From positions 463,606 through 527,605 of the forward strand of contig CAUJNA010001247.1 in assembly GCA_963377175.1 (NCBI GenBank): DNA of 64,000 nucleotides, written 5' to 3'. Below are positions 10,188 through 20,439 of the stretch, piece by piece (the first letter of the stretch is position 1; each line of letters starts with the position of its first letter). The position numbers and the translations under genes are program-made. This DNA comes from Effrenium voratum. Taxonomy: Eukaryota > Sar > Dinophyceae > Suessiales > Symbiodiniaceae. The notes beneath the pieces were generated by a model. The model did no database searches. It had not been told where the DNA came from and saw only the letters and a list, made by a program, of their open reading frames with translations.

Positions 10188-13083
10188 TCACTCCCACCCT
10201 CATCCCCGATGTTGGTGAAAGCAACATGGATCGGCCCCGCGCTCCGTGTGAGAACTCTGCCATGGCAACTGTTCGAGCTGGGCCTCAGCCTGATGATCCG
10301 GATTCGCTGAATCCTCTGGAAGAACATTGCTTCCTTCAGTTACCGTGTGGGAAGACGATATCTTTTGTCGTGTGCCAGACGGATGCAATTGGCTTTTCGA
10401 TACAACAGACGTGGCCCTTTTTTGATCCTTGCGCCCACAAGCTGCACAAAGGCAGCGTCATTTTCCTCCCCCAACAGAGCTGGAAGGAATATCACTTTTG
10501 CCGAGACGACGTGATACACGTCACCACAAGGTCCCCTGGTGGATCTAATGAGTCCGAGGCCCAACTCCGCGATCACTGGACCACTCGACCTCATCCGGAA
10601 TACCCGCTCTGGATTGAAATTATCCGAATGCATATGGAGCCAAGGACTGCTCTCTTCCACCCAGAGGATGCCCAGCTCCCGCCGGGAATCAACATCGCAC
10701 ATCTACGTCCTGAAAGGTGGTCGGCTATCGTGCCGGTCGGAAATCGAGACGCAAGTTTTGACCACTACGACTTCTGGCAAGTGACCCCGAGGGAGACTGC
10801 TCTGGCCTTCCTTTGGACGGGCAACACTCGTTTCCTTGTATCATTTCCACCGCCTTTGCGTCCACCCACTGGTGAGGGTATAGGAGTTGCTGACCAAGAA
10901 TTTGACTGGGATCACCCATCACCTTCTTCGCATGGCGGACACCTTGATCAGGGAGATGAAGGAATTTTTTCTTCGGATCAAGACGGGCACAGTGAGGTTG
11001 ATTTCTTTGATGAACCCAATGATGAGCTTGAATTCGAGAATACAGGTTTAGCGCCGGACCATGGAAATCACAGCTCAACCTCGAGCCCTGCTTTACAGAT
11101 TTTCATCGGGACGCCATCAGGCACGAAGTTCTCTGTCGAGATCGGTGATGATCTTGAAATTGGTTTTATGATACAGAGCAAATGGGGAGATTTCAACCCC
11201 AAACTGCACAAGATACATAAAGGATGCACCCGGATCTGTCCGCAAGAAACGTTTGGCAGCTACGGCTTGCAACGACACGACCTGATCTCCATCACGACTC
11301 GATCTACAGGTGGTGCAAAGACTGGTGACCTCACAGCCAAGATCGCCAAGACTATCTCTGGCAAGGACCTACCGTGGGACAGGGCGATTGTCAACGTTGA
11401 AGCGATGCTACAACAGGCAACGACTGCTCAGCGTGAGGAACTTGAACAAGCAAGCTCAGACCGGATTTTGGTCAAGTGTGTTCGTCAACTTGCAAAGGAG
11501 CTCACGTTGGACCTCAAGGACTACTTCCCGGGCGCAAAGACTGCAAAAACAAGACAGACAACCCGTCCGACTCTTGTGATCGGAGACCTGACATTTTTTC
11601 CTACGACATTCAAATATGCTGACAATTCAGATGTGCAGATTGGATCGAATTTTCGCATATCGGACCGGGGGCTGTACACGGTGCCGCCAGATGATTTTGA
11701 CAGAATCAATCAGGAAGGCAAGCTCCTATCGCCGAATGAGCTTGGAATCTTGTCCTTTCGGCAGCCTGACAGCACCTGCAAGATCCAGACAACCACCGTC
11801 ACTTTTCCTGCGATGGATGCAGCTGGCCATTCAATCATCATTCAAGGATGGATTTACCAGTATGGCAAGAAGCAGATCACTCTTGCACAGACCAGAAACA
11901 AGGACGTCGTCCTCCCCGAGACTGCCACAATCACTGGATACGCTTTTCGTGACCAATGGAACAACCATGAATCCACTTGGGCAGACCTCATTTCGCACCC
12001 TGCCAAAACCATCCTCAACCTGTTGCAGATGCAGAGCGATGACGTTTATGCCATTTGGGGGAGAACTTGGCGTGTTGACCGCCAGCCATGCAAACCGGAA
12101 AGGTCATCCTTTTTTTGCCTTTGGGCACGCATTTCAACACAGCACCTCGGCGTCCTTGGAGCGGCACCACGTCGCCACCAGTTTATGTCGACCTTCGGAA
12201 AGGGGATAAGGAATTGCCAAAATTGTTTCAGGACCTGCGAATCCTATGGCTACCCAAGGAGTCGACAATTCTGGATGCTGCAGCCACTTTCTCCAACCAT
12301 CACGGTTTCACATTTGGACGCTCAGGGCTTGGGGTGCGGCTCAAAGAAGAGGATTTCACTGCGGCTTGGAATCAGAGGAACCCTGGGAAACAGATGCCTG
12401 CCAGGATTGACATCAGATTCAAATGGCGCCTCTTGGGGATTCCACCACAGATGTCGCAGGTTGAACTACAGGCGGCGCTGGATGGTCTTAACATCCAATG
12501 CAGAGCCCTGCGACGACAAGGACAGACTTGGATCGTTGGAGCAGAATTTGACTTCGATTGTGCGCCTTTTCAAATCAACCAGAGACCTGTCATCCTCGAG
12601 CGCATCAACCAGAACGAGCAGATATTTCGACCTATCGTTGCTGCTTCTCACAAGCCCGTTTTGCGACAGAGGGTTGGCGAGCAGGACCCCCTTCAAATCC
12701 ACGACCCTTGGTCTCGACCAGAGCGCCAGAACCCAATCCAGCAGCTTCCTCAGGGAGCTGACCAAACGCTCAAGCAGCACCAGCAACAGATCATCCAGAA
12801 CGCGAAAGATGTTCAAAGTCTCACTGCGAACTTCAAGGCGCTTCAAGAAGCAGTTGGATCTATCCACGCCAAAACAACTGAACAGGAGCGCCAGACGTCC
12901 CAGCTTCGTCAGGACCTCCATGACACCAAAACATCCTTCGAGACGACCCTCCAGAAAGCTCTCGCGGATCAGACCAAAGGCCTTATGGCCTCCTTCCAAT
13001 CGATGCTGCAAACTGGAAAACGCCCAACTTCGAGCGGGAAACGCCCCATCTCACTCGACGAGGATGACACCATGGAGGGCTGA
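10067..13083 (+). pseudogene. Retrotransposon ORF2: gag-like protein, one frameshift
   Basis: The frame opens after a TGA at 10064-10066, overlaps the end of ORF1 by about 120 nt, and has its first ATG at 10226. It runs to about 12090, where the reading changes by one base to the frame 12088-13083. The N-terminal half has two copies of a domain of about 70 residues, one near residue 35 and one near 295 (counted from 10184); both end HKLHKGS/HKIHKGC, then a basic-acidic stretch, then ITTRS.GG. The C-terminal part is rich in Gln and predicted coiled coil, ending in basic GKRPTSSGKRPI followed by an acidic tail. It probably packages element RNA. No zinc knuckle was seen here. Confidence 0.6.
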
Positions 13084-13333
13084 GCAGAATGGATGCTCCC
13101 ATGTGATCCAAAGGTTTTGCCGGGTTTGGCGACTTACCTCTTGCCAGGGGATGCAACCCCTTTGGATACAGTGGAACATCCTTTTTACCGTGCAACTCTG
13201 CTTTCGGGGATTAAGCACGTTGCATCATTACAGCTTTAATTCGAGAATCTTTGCAGTACAATATTTATCCTGCCGCTTAGGGTCGGTATGGAATAGACAG
13301 ACGCAGATCACACTTTTCTATGCAGAATTTACA

Positions 13334-14875
13334 ATGCCGCATTGGCTGCAACATGACATCTCCAACATGAATTTTGATTGGAGTTTTGCAGCTCGTTCTC
13401 ATCTACCTTGCCCCCAGGTGGCATCTTGGCACTCCCACCTTTGGGCTACTCGTGTGGGCGAGGCTACCAACCCAGGACCAGCCGAGCAGTCTCGATCAGA
13501 AGATTTCTATGTTTGCATCGCGAATATCACCAGACTCAGAAAACAGGCTGACGAGATCCATCGATTATACGCATCTTTTCCTGGAATTACTTGCCTAGCG
13601 GAGACATCGGCGGATGAATCCGCAATACAGCATTTTTCCAGGTCCTGCAGATGGAAGTGCTTCGAATATCATTCGGGATCGCCGTGCGGACTCAGAGGGA
13701 AGAAGTACTCCCCCCCCAGGCCGGAGTTTGGAGGCGTTGGTATCCTCACTTCCCCAAAGTCCAGGCGCCCAACCTCCCAACTGAAACTTGAGGAGTGGTG
13801 CAGTACGAGATATCTTGAAACCATCGTCCAGGCACGTGGTTTTCAGATCCTTGTTGTTGCGATGTATCTGCACCCACTTGCTGATGACATTCACAATGCC
13901 AAGAGGGATATCAATGAAGCACTCATGGCACGAGCCGCTGAACGTGTTGGAATTTGGGGAGGTCATGCAATCATCGCTGGCGATCTCAACGTGCCACCAC
14001 GAACAACGACCCTATGGCAATTCCTGTCACCAAGAGGCTGGGTGGAGGCTCACCAACATGCAGACGAGACGTTAGGTACACCCACATTGCCCACTTGCAG
14101 AGAAAGCACATGGAATGACACGATCTTTTTCTCGCCATCACTTGCACCTGCGATACGTGAGATCTCGACCTTCAGAAAATTCATCCTCCCAACCCACGCT
14201 CCTTTGGTTACAGCTCTTGACCTCGGCGGTGTTCCGGATACTTACACTATCTGGAAGACAATTCAGCCGATTCACCAGGAACAACTTCAGGCTTTGCGGG
14301 AGATACAATATGATGAATTTTTCGTGGACGCCATGTGTGAGCTTGGGCAAGACACAAGCGTTCCGGACGAAGCCACGATGCAGGGTTGGTCTGCAGCTGC
14401 TGAGATGGCGATACATCGCGCCCTCATTTACCATGACAAGACGGGTCTGTCTCAGTGCCAGCGTGGACGTGGGCGTGACCCAGTGTACAAAAACGTTCCT
14501 TACCCAAAAGGAGCCAAAATCGCACGATCGGGTGACTTCCAGCCGAGTACCCACATTGGAAACGTGCCGTACTGCCAGATTGTCAAGCAGATCCGACGTC
14601 TGGACAGTATCTCGAGGATGCTCAGAAATTTTCCGAGCTCCATTCATCCAATAGTGCTTGATGATTGGAATGCGGTCAGACGTGCCAAGGGCTTCAAGGA
14701 TGGTTTTGCTGCATGGGCGCGAAGTTCTTTGCCACATTATCCGGATGTTGATTTGGTTCACCACCTGCTTGAGATGCTTCGGACACATGAAAGGAGTGTT
14801 GCGCAAAAGATTGAGAGGCAGAGGAAAGCCAAGTGGACTGACAACATTTCTTGGAAATCCCGCGGGATAAGCTAA
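13334..14875 (+). CDS. Retrotransposon pol, part 1: EEP-type endonuclease
   Basis: Frame from ATG 13334. After a short leader with RVGEATNPGP at about residues 41-49, an exonuclease-endonuclease-phosphatase domain follows: an N-terminal IAN strand, CLAET with the metal-binding Glu, GGVGIL, AGDLNV at about 216, and a C-terminal PTHAPL in place of the usual SDHxP. Such domains nick the target DNA for target-primed reverse transcription. The frame ends at 14875 while the reverse transcriptase continues in another frame from about 14851, so a single-base change or programmed frameshift separates them. The final Asp of the catalytic site appears replaced, so activity is uncertain. Confidence 0.7.
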   Translation: MPHWLQHDISNMNFDWSFAARSHLPCPQVASWHSHLWATRVGEATNPGPAEQSRSEDFYVCIANITRLRKQADEIHRLYASFPGITCLAETSADESAIQHFSRSCRWKCFEYHSGSPCGLRGKKYSPPRPEFGGVGILTSPKSRRPTSQLKLEEWCSTRYLETIVQARGFQILVVAMYLHPLADDIHNAKRDINEALMARAAERVGIWGGHAIIAGDLNVPPRTTTLWQFLSPRGWVEAHQHADETLGTPTLPTCRESTWNDTIFFSPSLAPAIREISTFRKFILPTHAPLVTALDLGGVPDTYTIWKTIQPIHQEQLQALREIQYDEFFVDAMCELGQDTSVPDEATMQGWSAAAEMAIHRALIYHDKTGLSQCQRGRGRDPVYKNVPYPKGAKIARSGDFQPSTHIGNVPYCQIVKQIRRLDSISRMLRNFPSSIHPIVLDDWNAVRRAKGFKDGFAAWARSSLPHYPDVDLVHHLLEMLRTHERSVAQKIERQRKAKWTDNISWKSRGIS

Positions 14876-16488
14876 CCCATCAGGTTACTTCGGTGCGTGG
14901 TAATCCATTTCTCACAAAAGCTTGCCAGACCGACCATGTGACTTGTCTGGCTCTACGCTCGCGAACTAAAGGAGGTCGATTATTCCGCGTTCCTCAAGAT
15001 GTAGCATGTCATGCTCGATTCAGTTGCGACAGGGGTGAAATCAAATGGTTTGACCGACAAGAACGCATTTTCCAGATTGTTCCCCCCATTTCTGAGGCCT
15101 CTGTCCAGATTAAGAGTACAATTTGGGCTCACGACCCACGCGATGTTCATCAAGCCTTTTTCGCATATTGGTCCCAATTCTGGGATTCTGATGAACCCCC
15201 AGGAGGAGATTACATCAGCCCAGATATCATCCCCGATGAGTGGAAAATTCGACACGAGGTTTCCTTATCGGTTGCAGACTTCAAGGCAGCAATTACACAT
15301 ACACGCAATGACAGTGCGCCCGGAGCGGATGGATGGAGAGTCCTCGAGCTGCAGGCCCTATGCGACACCGCCATTGCGTGTTGGGTGCAGTTTATCAATC
15401 ACACACTGCAAGGCAGGCAAGGTTGGCCCTCCTCCTTCTCCTGGGCAAAGATTGTTCTCCCAGGGAAAGTCCCTGACCCTTGCGTTATTGCTGATGGACG
15501 CCCTATCAATATCCTTGCCACCATGTATCGTGTCACTGTCAAGGCCATCGCGAAAGACGTGCTCTTGAAGCTTACATCGACGCTGCCTCCTTCACTCGTT
15601 GGAGGCTTACCCAAGCGCAACCCTTTTGACCTGTGGTACAGTACGCAATACCTGATTGAACTTTCTGACAAGACTCAGTCGCCACTGTTTGGTGTTGTCA
15701 CAGACCTACAAAAGTTTTTCAACTCCATCCCGAGGCGAGAACTTGCCAGACTCATGATTCATCTTGGCATTGATCAGAACTTTGTACATCAATGGATCGC
15801 GCTCCTTTTTGATCTGAAGCGTTGTGTGGTTGTGCAAAACGACATCAGCATGCCATGTTCTTCGAGATGCGGAGTCCCTGAAGGATGCCCATTCTCAGTT
15901 GTTGCTGCGATTGCTATTGGAGCTCTTTTTGTTGCCAATATCCAACAAAACACGGCTTCGAAGGCCCTGATCTATATTGACAACATCGAGCTCATCTCGA
16001 ACGATTCCGGCGATATTGAGATCAGCACTCAGGTTGCGCTTGAATTTTTCAGACAATGGAATTTTCGAGTAGATGAACAGAAAAGCTGGGCGTGGACATC
16101 AGGTCCCAACTCAAGAATCGGAATCAAGTCCAAATTCAAATACGTTGCTGGCGCAAAGAATCTTGGAAGCTTTGCGAGATACAAGAAATCGACAAAGCTG
16201 GGTTCCCTTTCGAACAGAATTGTTGAAGGCAAGCGGAGAGCCGGCCAGATCATTGCGCTACCAAGTGATCCTGGATCCAAACTCAATGCCATTCGAGCAG
16301 GCGCATACCAATCAGGATTTTATGCATGTGAGGTCAGCTACATTGGGCTTAACATCCTGAAATCTTTGCGCAGCTCCACAGCCGCAATTTTTGCGAAGCA
16401 GACGAGGGGTATCAATCCCAAAGCGGTTTTGCTAACTGTCGACCGACCCCAGGGTCTACGTCATCCTCAGGACGATTACTGCTGCTAA
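14851..16488 (+). CDS. Retrotransposon pol, part 2: reverse transcriptase
   Basis: Reverse-transcriptase domain of the non-LTR type. Motif 0/1 includes NDSAPGADGW; motif A is VVTDLQKFFNSIPR (about residue 283); motif B is CGVPEGCPFS (about 340); motif C is IYIDNIEL (about 374). Motif C has Asn where most reverse transcriptases have the second Asp. The frame ends at 16488 out of phase with the continuing sequence, which resumes in another frame at about 16445 (ILRTITAAKRALTKF). The start at 14851 is simply where the frame is picked up; the native protein is presumably one polyprotein with the endonuclease. Confidence 0.75.
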   Translation: MEIPRDKLTHQVTSVRGNPFLTKACQTDHVTCLALRSRTKGGRLFRVPQDVACHARFSCDRGEIKWFDRQERIFQIVPPISEASVQIKSTIWAHDPRDVHQAFFAYWSQFWDSDEPPGGDYISPDIIPDEWKIRHEVSLSVADFKAAITHTRNDSAPGADGWRVLELQALCDTAIACWVQFINHTLQGRQGWPSSFSWAKIVLPGKVPDPCVIADGRPINILATMYRVTVKAIAKDVLLKLTSTLPPSLVGGLPKRNPFDLWYSTQYLIELSDKTQSPLFGVVTDLQKFFNSIPRRELARLMIHLGIDQNFVHQWIALLFDLKRCVVVQNDISMPCSSRCGVPEGCPFSVVAAIAIGALFVANIQQNTASKALIYIDNIELISNDSGDIEISTQVALEFFRQWNFRVDEQKSWAWTSGPNSRIGIKSKFKYVAGAKNLGSFARYKKSTKLGSLSNRIVEGKRRAGQIIALPSDPGSKLNAIRAGAYQSGFYACEVSYIGLNILKSLRSSTAAIFAKQTRGINPKAVLLTVDRPQGLRHPQDDYCC

Positions 16489-18460
16489 GAGGGCCCTCAC
16501 CAAATTCCCGGAACAGTACGCACAACTTTGGACCCTTGTCGTTGAACACGATGGCAATCCAAAACGGGCGTTTGGCCCAGCAGGTACGCTCGCAGCTTAT
16601 CTGGCATCCTTAAAGATCAAACCACGTGATGATGGATATCTGGTTTTCCCAGGGGCGATCCCGGTACATTTCCTTGATGACAACATCCAGGAGATACATC
16701 ATCTCATTCTTCTCGCCTGGAAGGAACAAGTCCAATCGGAGATCATAAATACGGCCCGGGCCGCAGATCTCCCCACGATATGCGCTGTGCAATGTGCCAA
16801 TATCCTTGGGAAACTTGAACCCAAGGACGCACGCCTAATCCGAACATACCTTTGTGGTGGGATTGTCACTCAAACAACTGCAAAGCATTGGAAGGACACT
16901 ACGGATGCTTGCGCAATTTGTGGTCAACCAGACACCTTGGACCATAGGATTTTGCGTTGCAGTGCCACTCAGGAGATCCGTCAAGCTCACCCGGAACTTG
17001 AACAACTATTGCCTGAACAGGCCAGATCACTATGGCCGGTTTGTACACCGGAAGCCTCTGCGGTTATGCGATACTGGAGATGTTTGCCCATCCCGAAGGT
17101 ACATGATACATTAGTCTGCGATGACATCACCACCTTTTACACGGACGGCAGCTGCCAAGATGCTAAACTACCTTTTGGTGCACAGTCTTCTTGGGCGGTT
17201 GTGCAGGATCCAGTATACGGCCTACAACCGAGGAGTTATCCACATGGCTTTGACAGGTTGGTCGAACAATTCACAGTTCTTCAATGTGGTCGTACACCGG
17301 GACGGCAATCCATCAACAGGGCTGAAATTACAGCCATCGCCATCGCTGTTGCCACAGCTAAGAATGTCCGCATTGTGACTGACAGCCAAGTCGCCTTGGG
17401 GCATCTATGTTTCTTCAGCAATGGAGGTGGAATCCATGGCTTCGCCACACACAAAGACTTTGACCTTCTCAAGATGCTTCATGCGAATGTCAATGCATGG
17501 CCTCGGGAGGACAGAGTCATTGTGTACCTGAAGGTCAAAAGCCACTTCATCCCTGAAAGATCGCATGAGAACTGGTACCATGCTGCCGGCAATCACGCTG
17601 CGGATGCCGCCGCGAAAGCTGCCCTTGCTAGTCCGGTTCCTGGAATGCAACATATCATTGACGAGCATACCAGACAACAACGTCGGTGCCAGATACGTTT
17701 GCCAGTACTCTACACTCACATTGCTACTGTGCTCAGGACGTACATGCATGCAATCAATCATCCTGAGGACGCTAGCGACAATGATGGCCCATTGCATGAC
17801 GCGCCAGGTGCGGTCCGATACATTGGCAACCCGTACTGTGACCTGTCTTTTCTTGAGGACTGGACCGAGCGTGCCATTTGGGGGATCACCTTCACGCAAT
17901 CACTGCTTCGATGGGCTGCCACTTTGCAATGGCCGGACGAGAATGACTCCAATAGGCACATCACCTGGGCTGAGCTCGCTGTTTCCTTCGGCCTCTTCAC
18001 CGGTTGCCCGATTCCGAACCAGCACCCTCACATTCATGGCACGTTTGTCACCCCTGGCATACATCGGTCTATGATACATACCGAAAAGACTTTGGGTGCG
18101 CAAGCTTTCAGCCTGCGAAGTGCTCTCCAGTCGACCAGTACAATCACTGGACAAAGGCTCATCCCTTGGAAGCTCTCCACTGCCGATGCTGACACAAAGA
18201 GGACCTTTGGTTTCCGAGTTAAAGCTGCGGGTTTAAAGATTCGACCTCTTATCCCCTGTGCATTGGAGGTCGAGAGGCATATGCGTGATTTCTTTGCAAA
18301 GCAGACGGGCAAATATGCTTTGAACTCAAAGATCAAGATCTTGACTCCCAATATCACCAGTGCTCTCGTTGTTGATCCGCGAGATCCCGACTATGATTTC
18401 AAAACTGCCAGACTTCGTTGGATTGAATGGTACCGAACTCACCGGCACATCCGTGCATGA
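16445..18460 (+). CDS. Retrotransposon pol, part 3: zinc-knuckle-like CCHC, RNase H, C-terminal domain
   Basis: From about 16445 the frame stays open to TGA 18458-18460. Counting from 16787, a CAICGQ...DHRILRC CCHC cluster lies at about 41-58. A type I RNase H domain follows with its four carboxylates: YTDGSC (about 118), NRAEIT (about 178), VTDSQV (about 198) and GNHAADAAAK (about 268). About 290 further residues have no recognised domain but look coding. RNase H degrades the RNA of the RNA-DNA hybrid during retrotransposition. All key RNase H residues are present. Confidence 0.75.
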   Translation, partial: DPRVYVILRTITAAKRALTKFPEQYAQLWTLVVEHDGNPKRAFGPAGTLAAYLASLKIKPRDDGYLVFPGAIPVHFLDDNIQEIHHLILLAWKEQVQSEIINTARAADLPTICAVQCANILGKLEPKDARLIRTYLCGGIVTQTTAKHWKDTTDACAICGQPDTLDHRILRCSATQEIRQAHPELEQLLPEQARSLWPVCTPEASAVMRYWRCLPIPKVHDTLVCDDITTFYTDGSCQDAKLPFGAQSSWAVVQDPVYGLQPRSYPHGFDRLVEQFTVLQCGRTPGRQSINRAEITAIAIAVATAKNVRIVTDSQVALGHLCFFSNGGGIHGFATHKDFDLLKMLHANVNAWPREDRVIVYLKVKSHFIPERSHENWYHAAGNHAADAAAKAALASPVPGMQHIIDEHTRQQRRCQIRLPVLYTHIATVLRTYMHAINHPEDASDNDGPLHDAPGAVRYIGNPYCDLSFLEDWTERAIWGITFTQSLLRWAATLQWPDENDSNRHITWAELAVSFGLFTGCPIPNQHPHIHGTFVTPGIHRSMIHTEKTLGAQAFSLRSALQSTSTITGQRLIPWKLSTADADTKRTFGFRVKAAGLKIRPLIPCALEVERHMRDFFAKQTGKYALNSKIKILTPNITSALVVDPRDPDYDFKTARLRWIEWYRTHRHIRA

Positions 18461-18693
18461 GTTGGGTATGAGCATGCCTTTTCGTGATGCCGGTTTCCAA
18501 TGCGATTGATTTTGCAGACCTTTCACTCGATGTTTCACCGTTTTCATCTTTTGTGGTCGTTGCCTTGTGCATCGACATCAGTGGCGCAGAATTGCACATA
18601 GCCAATTTCACTTTCTCATGATGTCAAGCACGTTCGCTATGCTGGCGTGTTTGACATGAAACTCCAATTTGGGATGAGTTTCGATCCGATCGC
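18461..18693 (+). other. 3' untranslated end of the retrotransposon
   Basis: No open frame and no poly(A) or simple-repeat tail. The element ends immediately before the duplicated target GCGTGGGG at 18694. Confidence 0.6.
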
Positions 18694-18709
18694 GCGTGGG
18701 GAAAAGCTT
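18694..18709. repeat. Right target-site duplication of the retrotransposon
   Basis: Identical 16-mer to 8105-8120, GCGTGGGGAAAAGCTT. Confidence 0.88.
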
Positions 18710-18721
18710 GATCTTCCCCAT
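18694..18721 (-). pseudogene. Displaced first codons of the interrupted viral ATPase
   Basis: Read on the minus strand, ATG at 18721 starts a frame that matches the first nine codons of the ATPase at 52457 (MGKIKLFPT). It then meets the target duplication and the retrotransposon. The upstream flank to about 18775 also resembles the flank of the 52457 start. This is the other half of the gene at 7645-8120. Confidence 0.8.
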
Positions 18722-18807
18722 TCGTCCTTTTGCGTTACGCAAGTTCCGGAAGCCGGCAGCTGAAGTATACGCGCTGGCCTATCTGCGGCTGCCCTAACCC
18801 AGCAATG

Positions 18808-18832
18808 CAATCCTGTTGCCGGCGCAGGATTG
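18808..18832. repeat. Palindromic 25-mer shared with the viral Dam-gene end
   Basis: CAATCCTG and CAGGATTG arms (8 bp, perfect) enclose a 9 bp spacer. The same palindrome occurs four times at 54633-54751. Here it lies 87 bp upstream of the ATPase start. Confidence 0.75.
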
Positions 18833-19208
18833 ACGGAGACGCAACCCAAGGCTCACACGCAGCAAATGAGGCCAAGAGAATTCCACCCTTCTGCTCTGAG
18901 TTACCGTTGCGCTTAGAAAGCACTTATCATGCTTTTCGAGCCACAAAGCTCCGCAACAGAAACGCACTTACAAGGCCAGAAACAGCACTTTAAGCCCGGG
19001 CAACTTAAACTTCCGAGACGCACAGAATGCGACTAGGACCCGTTTTGCCTGCATATTGAAGCAAGCTGAAAACCCTTGCAGAAGTGCAAGCAGAAGGGCT
19101 GTGGCCGCACCGCGCAAAACCACCAAATTTTCGCAGAATCCACATTTGCTGAATGATAACCTCTGAAGATGCGCTGTGAGCGGTTTTAGATTTCACAAAT
19201 AACAGAGA
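18833..19208. other. No gene recognised
   Basis: No motif-bearing frame. Probably degraded viral or host spacer between the ATPase 5' flank and the integrase fragment. Confidence 0.3.
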
Positions 19209-19430
19209 GAGCAAGAACCGGCCGCATAAAGGCTACAACACCTTCGTCCTCTGGAGCCCATAAACCAGCTGCAGGTGGACCTGGCCGACATGAAGGCCTT
19301 CGGGGGCAAGCCCTACCCCTTCATGCTGGTGGCCATCGATGCGCTGACCAAAAAAGTGGCCGCGGAGCCGCTGAAGGACCGTCTTGCAACCACCACCGCG
19401 GCGGGCATGAAGAAGGTGTTCCAAGCGCTC
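19209..19430 (+). pseudogene. Integrase fragment
   Basis: About 220 bp match 37172-37393 of the integrase at high nucleotide identity, covering the LQVDLADM catalytic strand and the MKKVFQ helix. One base is missing in the codons for VPLEP, which shifts the frame. The match stops exactly where the foldback element starts at 19431, and the rest of the integrase does not follow on the other side, so this is a truncated remnant. Confidence 0.8.
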
Positions 19431-19876
19431 TCTCTTTAGAGGGGGTTTCCCAAATGGATTCTATTCCACCTGACAGGCTCCCAGCACTCGTCCGTCCAGG
19501 AAATGACCTCGTCCTGCGAAGGATTCGAAACCTAAAACGCTGCGTGGAGGCGTGTGGCTGCAAAATAACGACCCCGAGATATGCTTGCAATTTGGCTCCA
19601 GGTTGCATTTCAAGCGAGCCAACCTTTGCAGGGCTAAGAAAAAACAAAAAAAAAAAGAAAAAAAGGGGTCCCCCCTAAAAAAGGGGTCCCCAAAAAAAAG
19701 GGACAAAGGGGTTTCCTTTGGCAAAGGTTGACATCGCTTGAAATGCAAACTGGAGCCAAATTGCGGCGCATATCTCGGGGTCGTTATTTTGCAGCCACAC
19801 GCCTCCACTGGACGGACGAGTGCTGGGAGCCTGTCAGGTGGAATAGAATCCATTTGAAAAACCCCCTCTAAAGAGA
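19431..19876. mobile_element. Foldback (MITE-like) element, about 446 bp
   Basis: The two ends are long inverted copies of each other, from TCTCTTTAGAGGGGGTTT on the left to its complement ending CTCTAAAGAGA on the right. Arms extend more than 180 bp with indels and enclose an A/G-rich centre with runs of AAAAAGGGGTCCCC. No coding capacity. A half-length copy at about 59285-59466 carries only one arm orientation. Confidence 0.75.
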
Positions 19877-19959
19877 GGTTGCCAATATTGATTCAAAATT
19901 GCTCCATGGTTGACTCTTGTTGCCGCAATATTGCAACAAAATTGAACCAAAACCGCGTG

Positions 19960-20335
19960 TACGCCAAGCCGCTGAACCCCCACAGTCCCCGGGTCCTTGC
20001 TACATGTGCTATATGTGCTATATGGCTCTTACACGCCAAGCCGCTGAACCCCCACACTCTCCGGGCTCCTTGCTATATGTCCTATATGTACTATATGTTA
20101 TCGAGACGCGCGTTAAAATACACTATATGTGCTACACAAGGCATGTTTGGTACATGTTGGAGATGCTATGTGTATAGTATACAGCTCTGCGGCTTGCCTT
20201 GTGAGACCCATATAGCACATATAGCACGTATAGCAAGGACCCGGGGGAGAGTGGAGGTTCTGCGGCTTGCCTTGTGAGACCCATATAGCACATATAGCAC
20301 ATAGCAGACTGTGAGGGTTCAGCGGCTTGGTGCCT
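19960..20335. repeat. Inverted array of about 75 bp units
   Basis: Two forward units (GCCAAGCCGCTGAACCCCCA ... TATATGTGCTATAT) at about 19960-20095 face two inverted units (CATATAGCACATATAGCA ... CAGCGGCTTG) at about 20189-20330. The spacer is about 95 bp. Variants differ by substitutions, so this is an old head-to-head duplication. Confidence 0.7.
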
Positions 20336-20439
20336 GCCGCACCTGCCCGGCATAGAAGCCTCCCGGCCGCGCCACCTGCCTAGCATTGAAGCCTCCACCC
20401 CGGCCGCACCACCTGTTGTGCGAGGACAGTGGCGGCCTC

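Larger units (their letters stand above)
8121..18693 (+). mobile_element. Non-LTR retrotransposon with a DNA methyltransferase, about 10.57 kb
   Basis: The element is bounded by a perfect 16 bp target-site duplication inside a viral ATPase gene. It encodes, on the plus strand in order, a C5-cytosine methyltransferase, a gag-like protein with an internal duplication, an exonuclease-endonuclease-phosphatase type endonuclease, a reverse transcriptase, a zinc-knuckle-like CCHC and an RNase H domain. There are no long terminal repeats and no poly(A) tail. The 3' untranslated part is about 230 bp. The methyltransferase frame and the last pol frame are open, while gag and pol show about three single-base frame changes. 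Methyltransferase-bearing retrotransposons are established in dinoflagellates; this is a clear, apparently full-length example. Confidence 0.9.
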
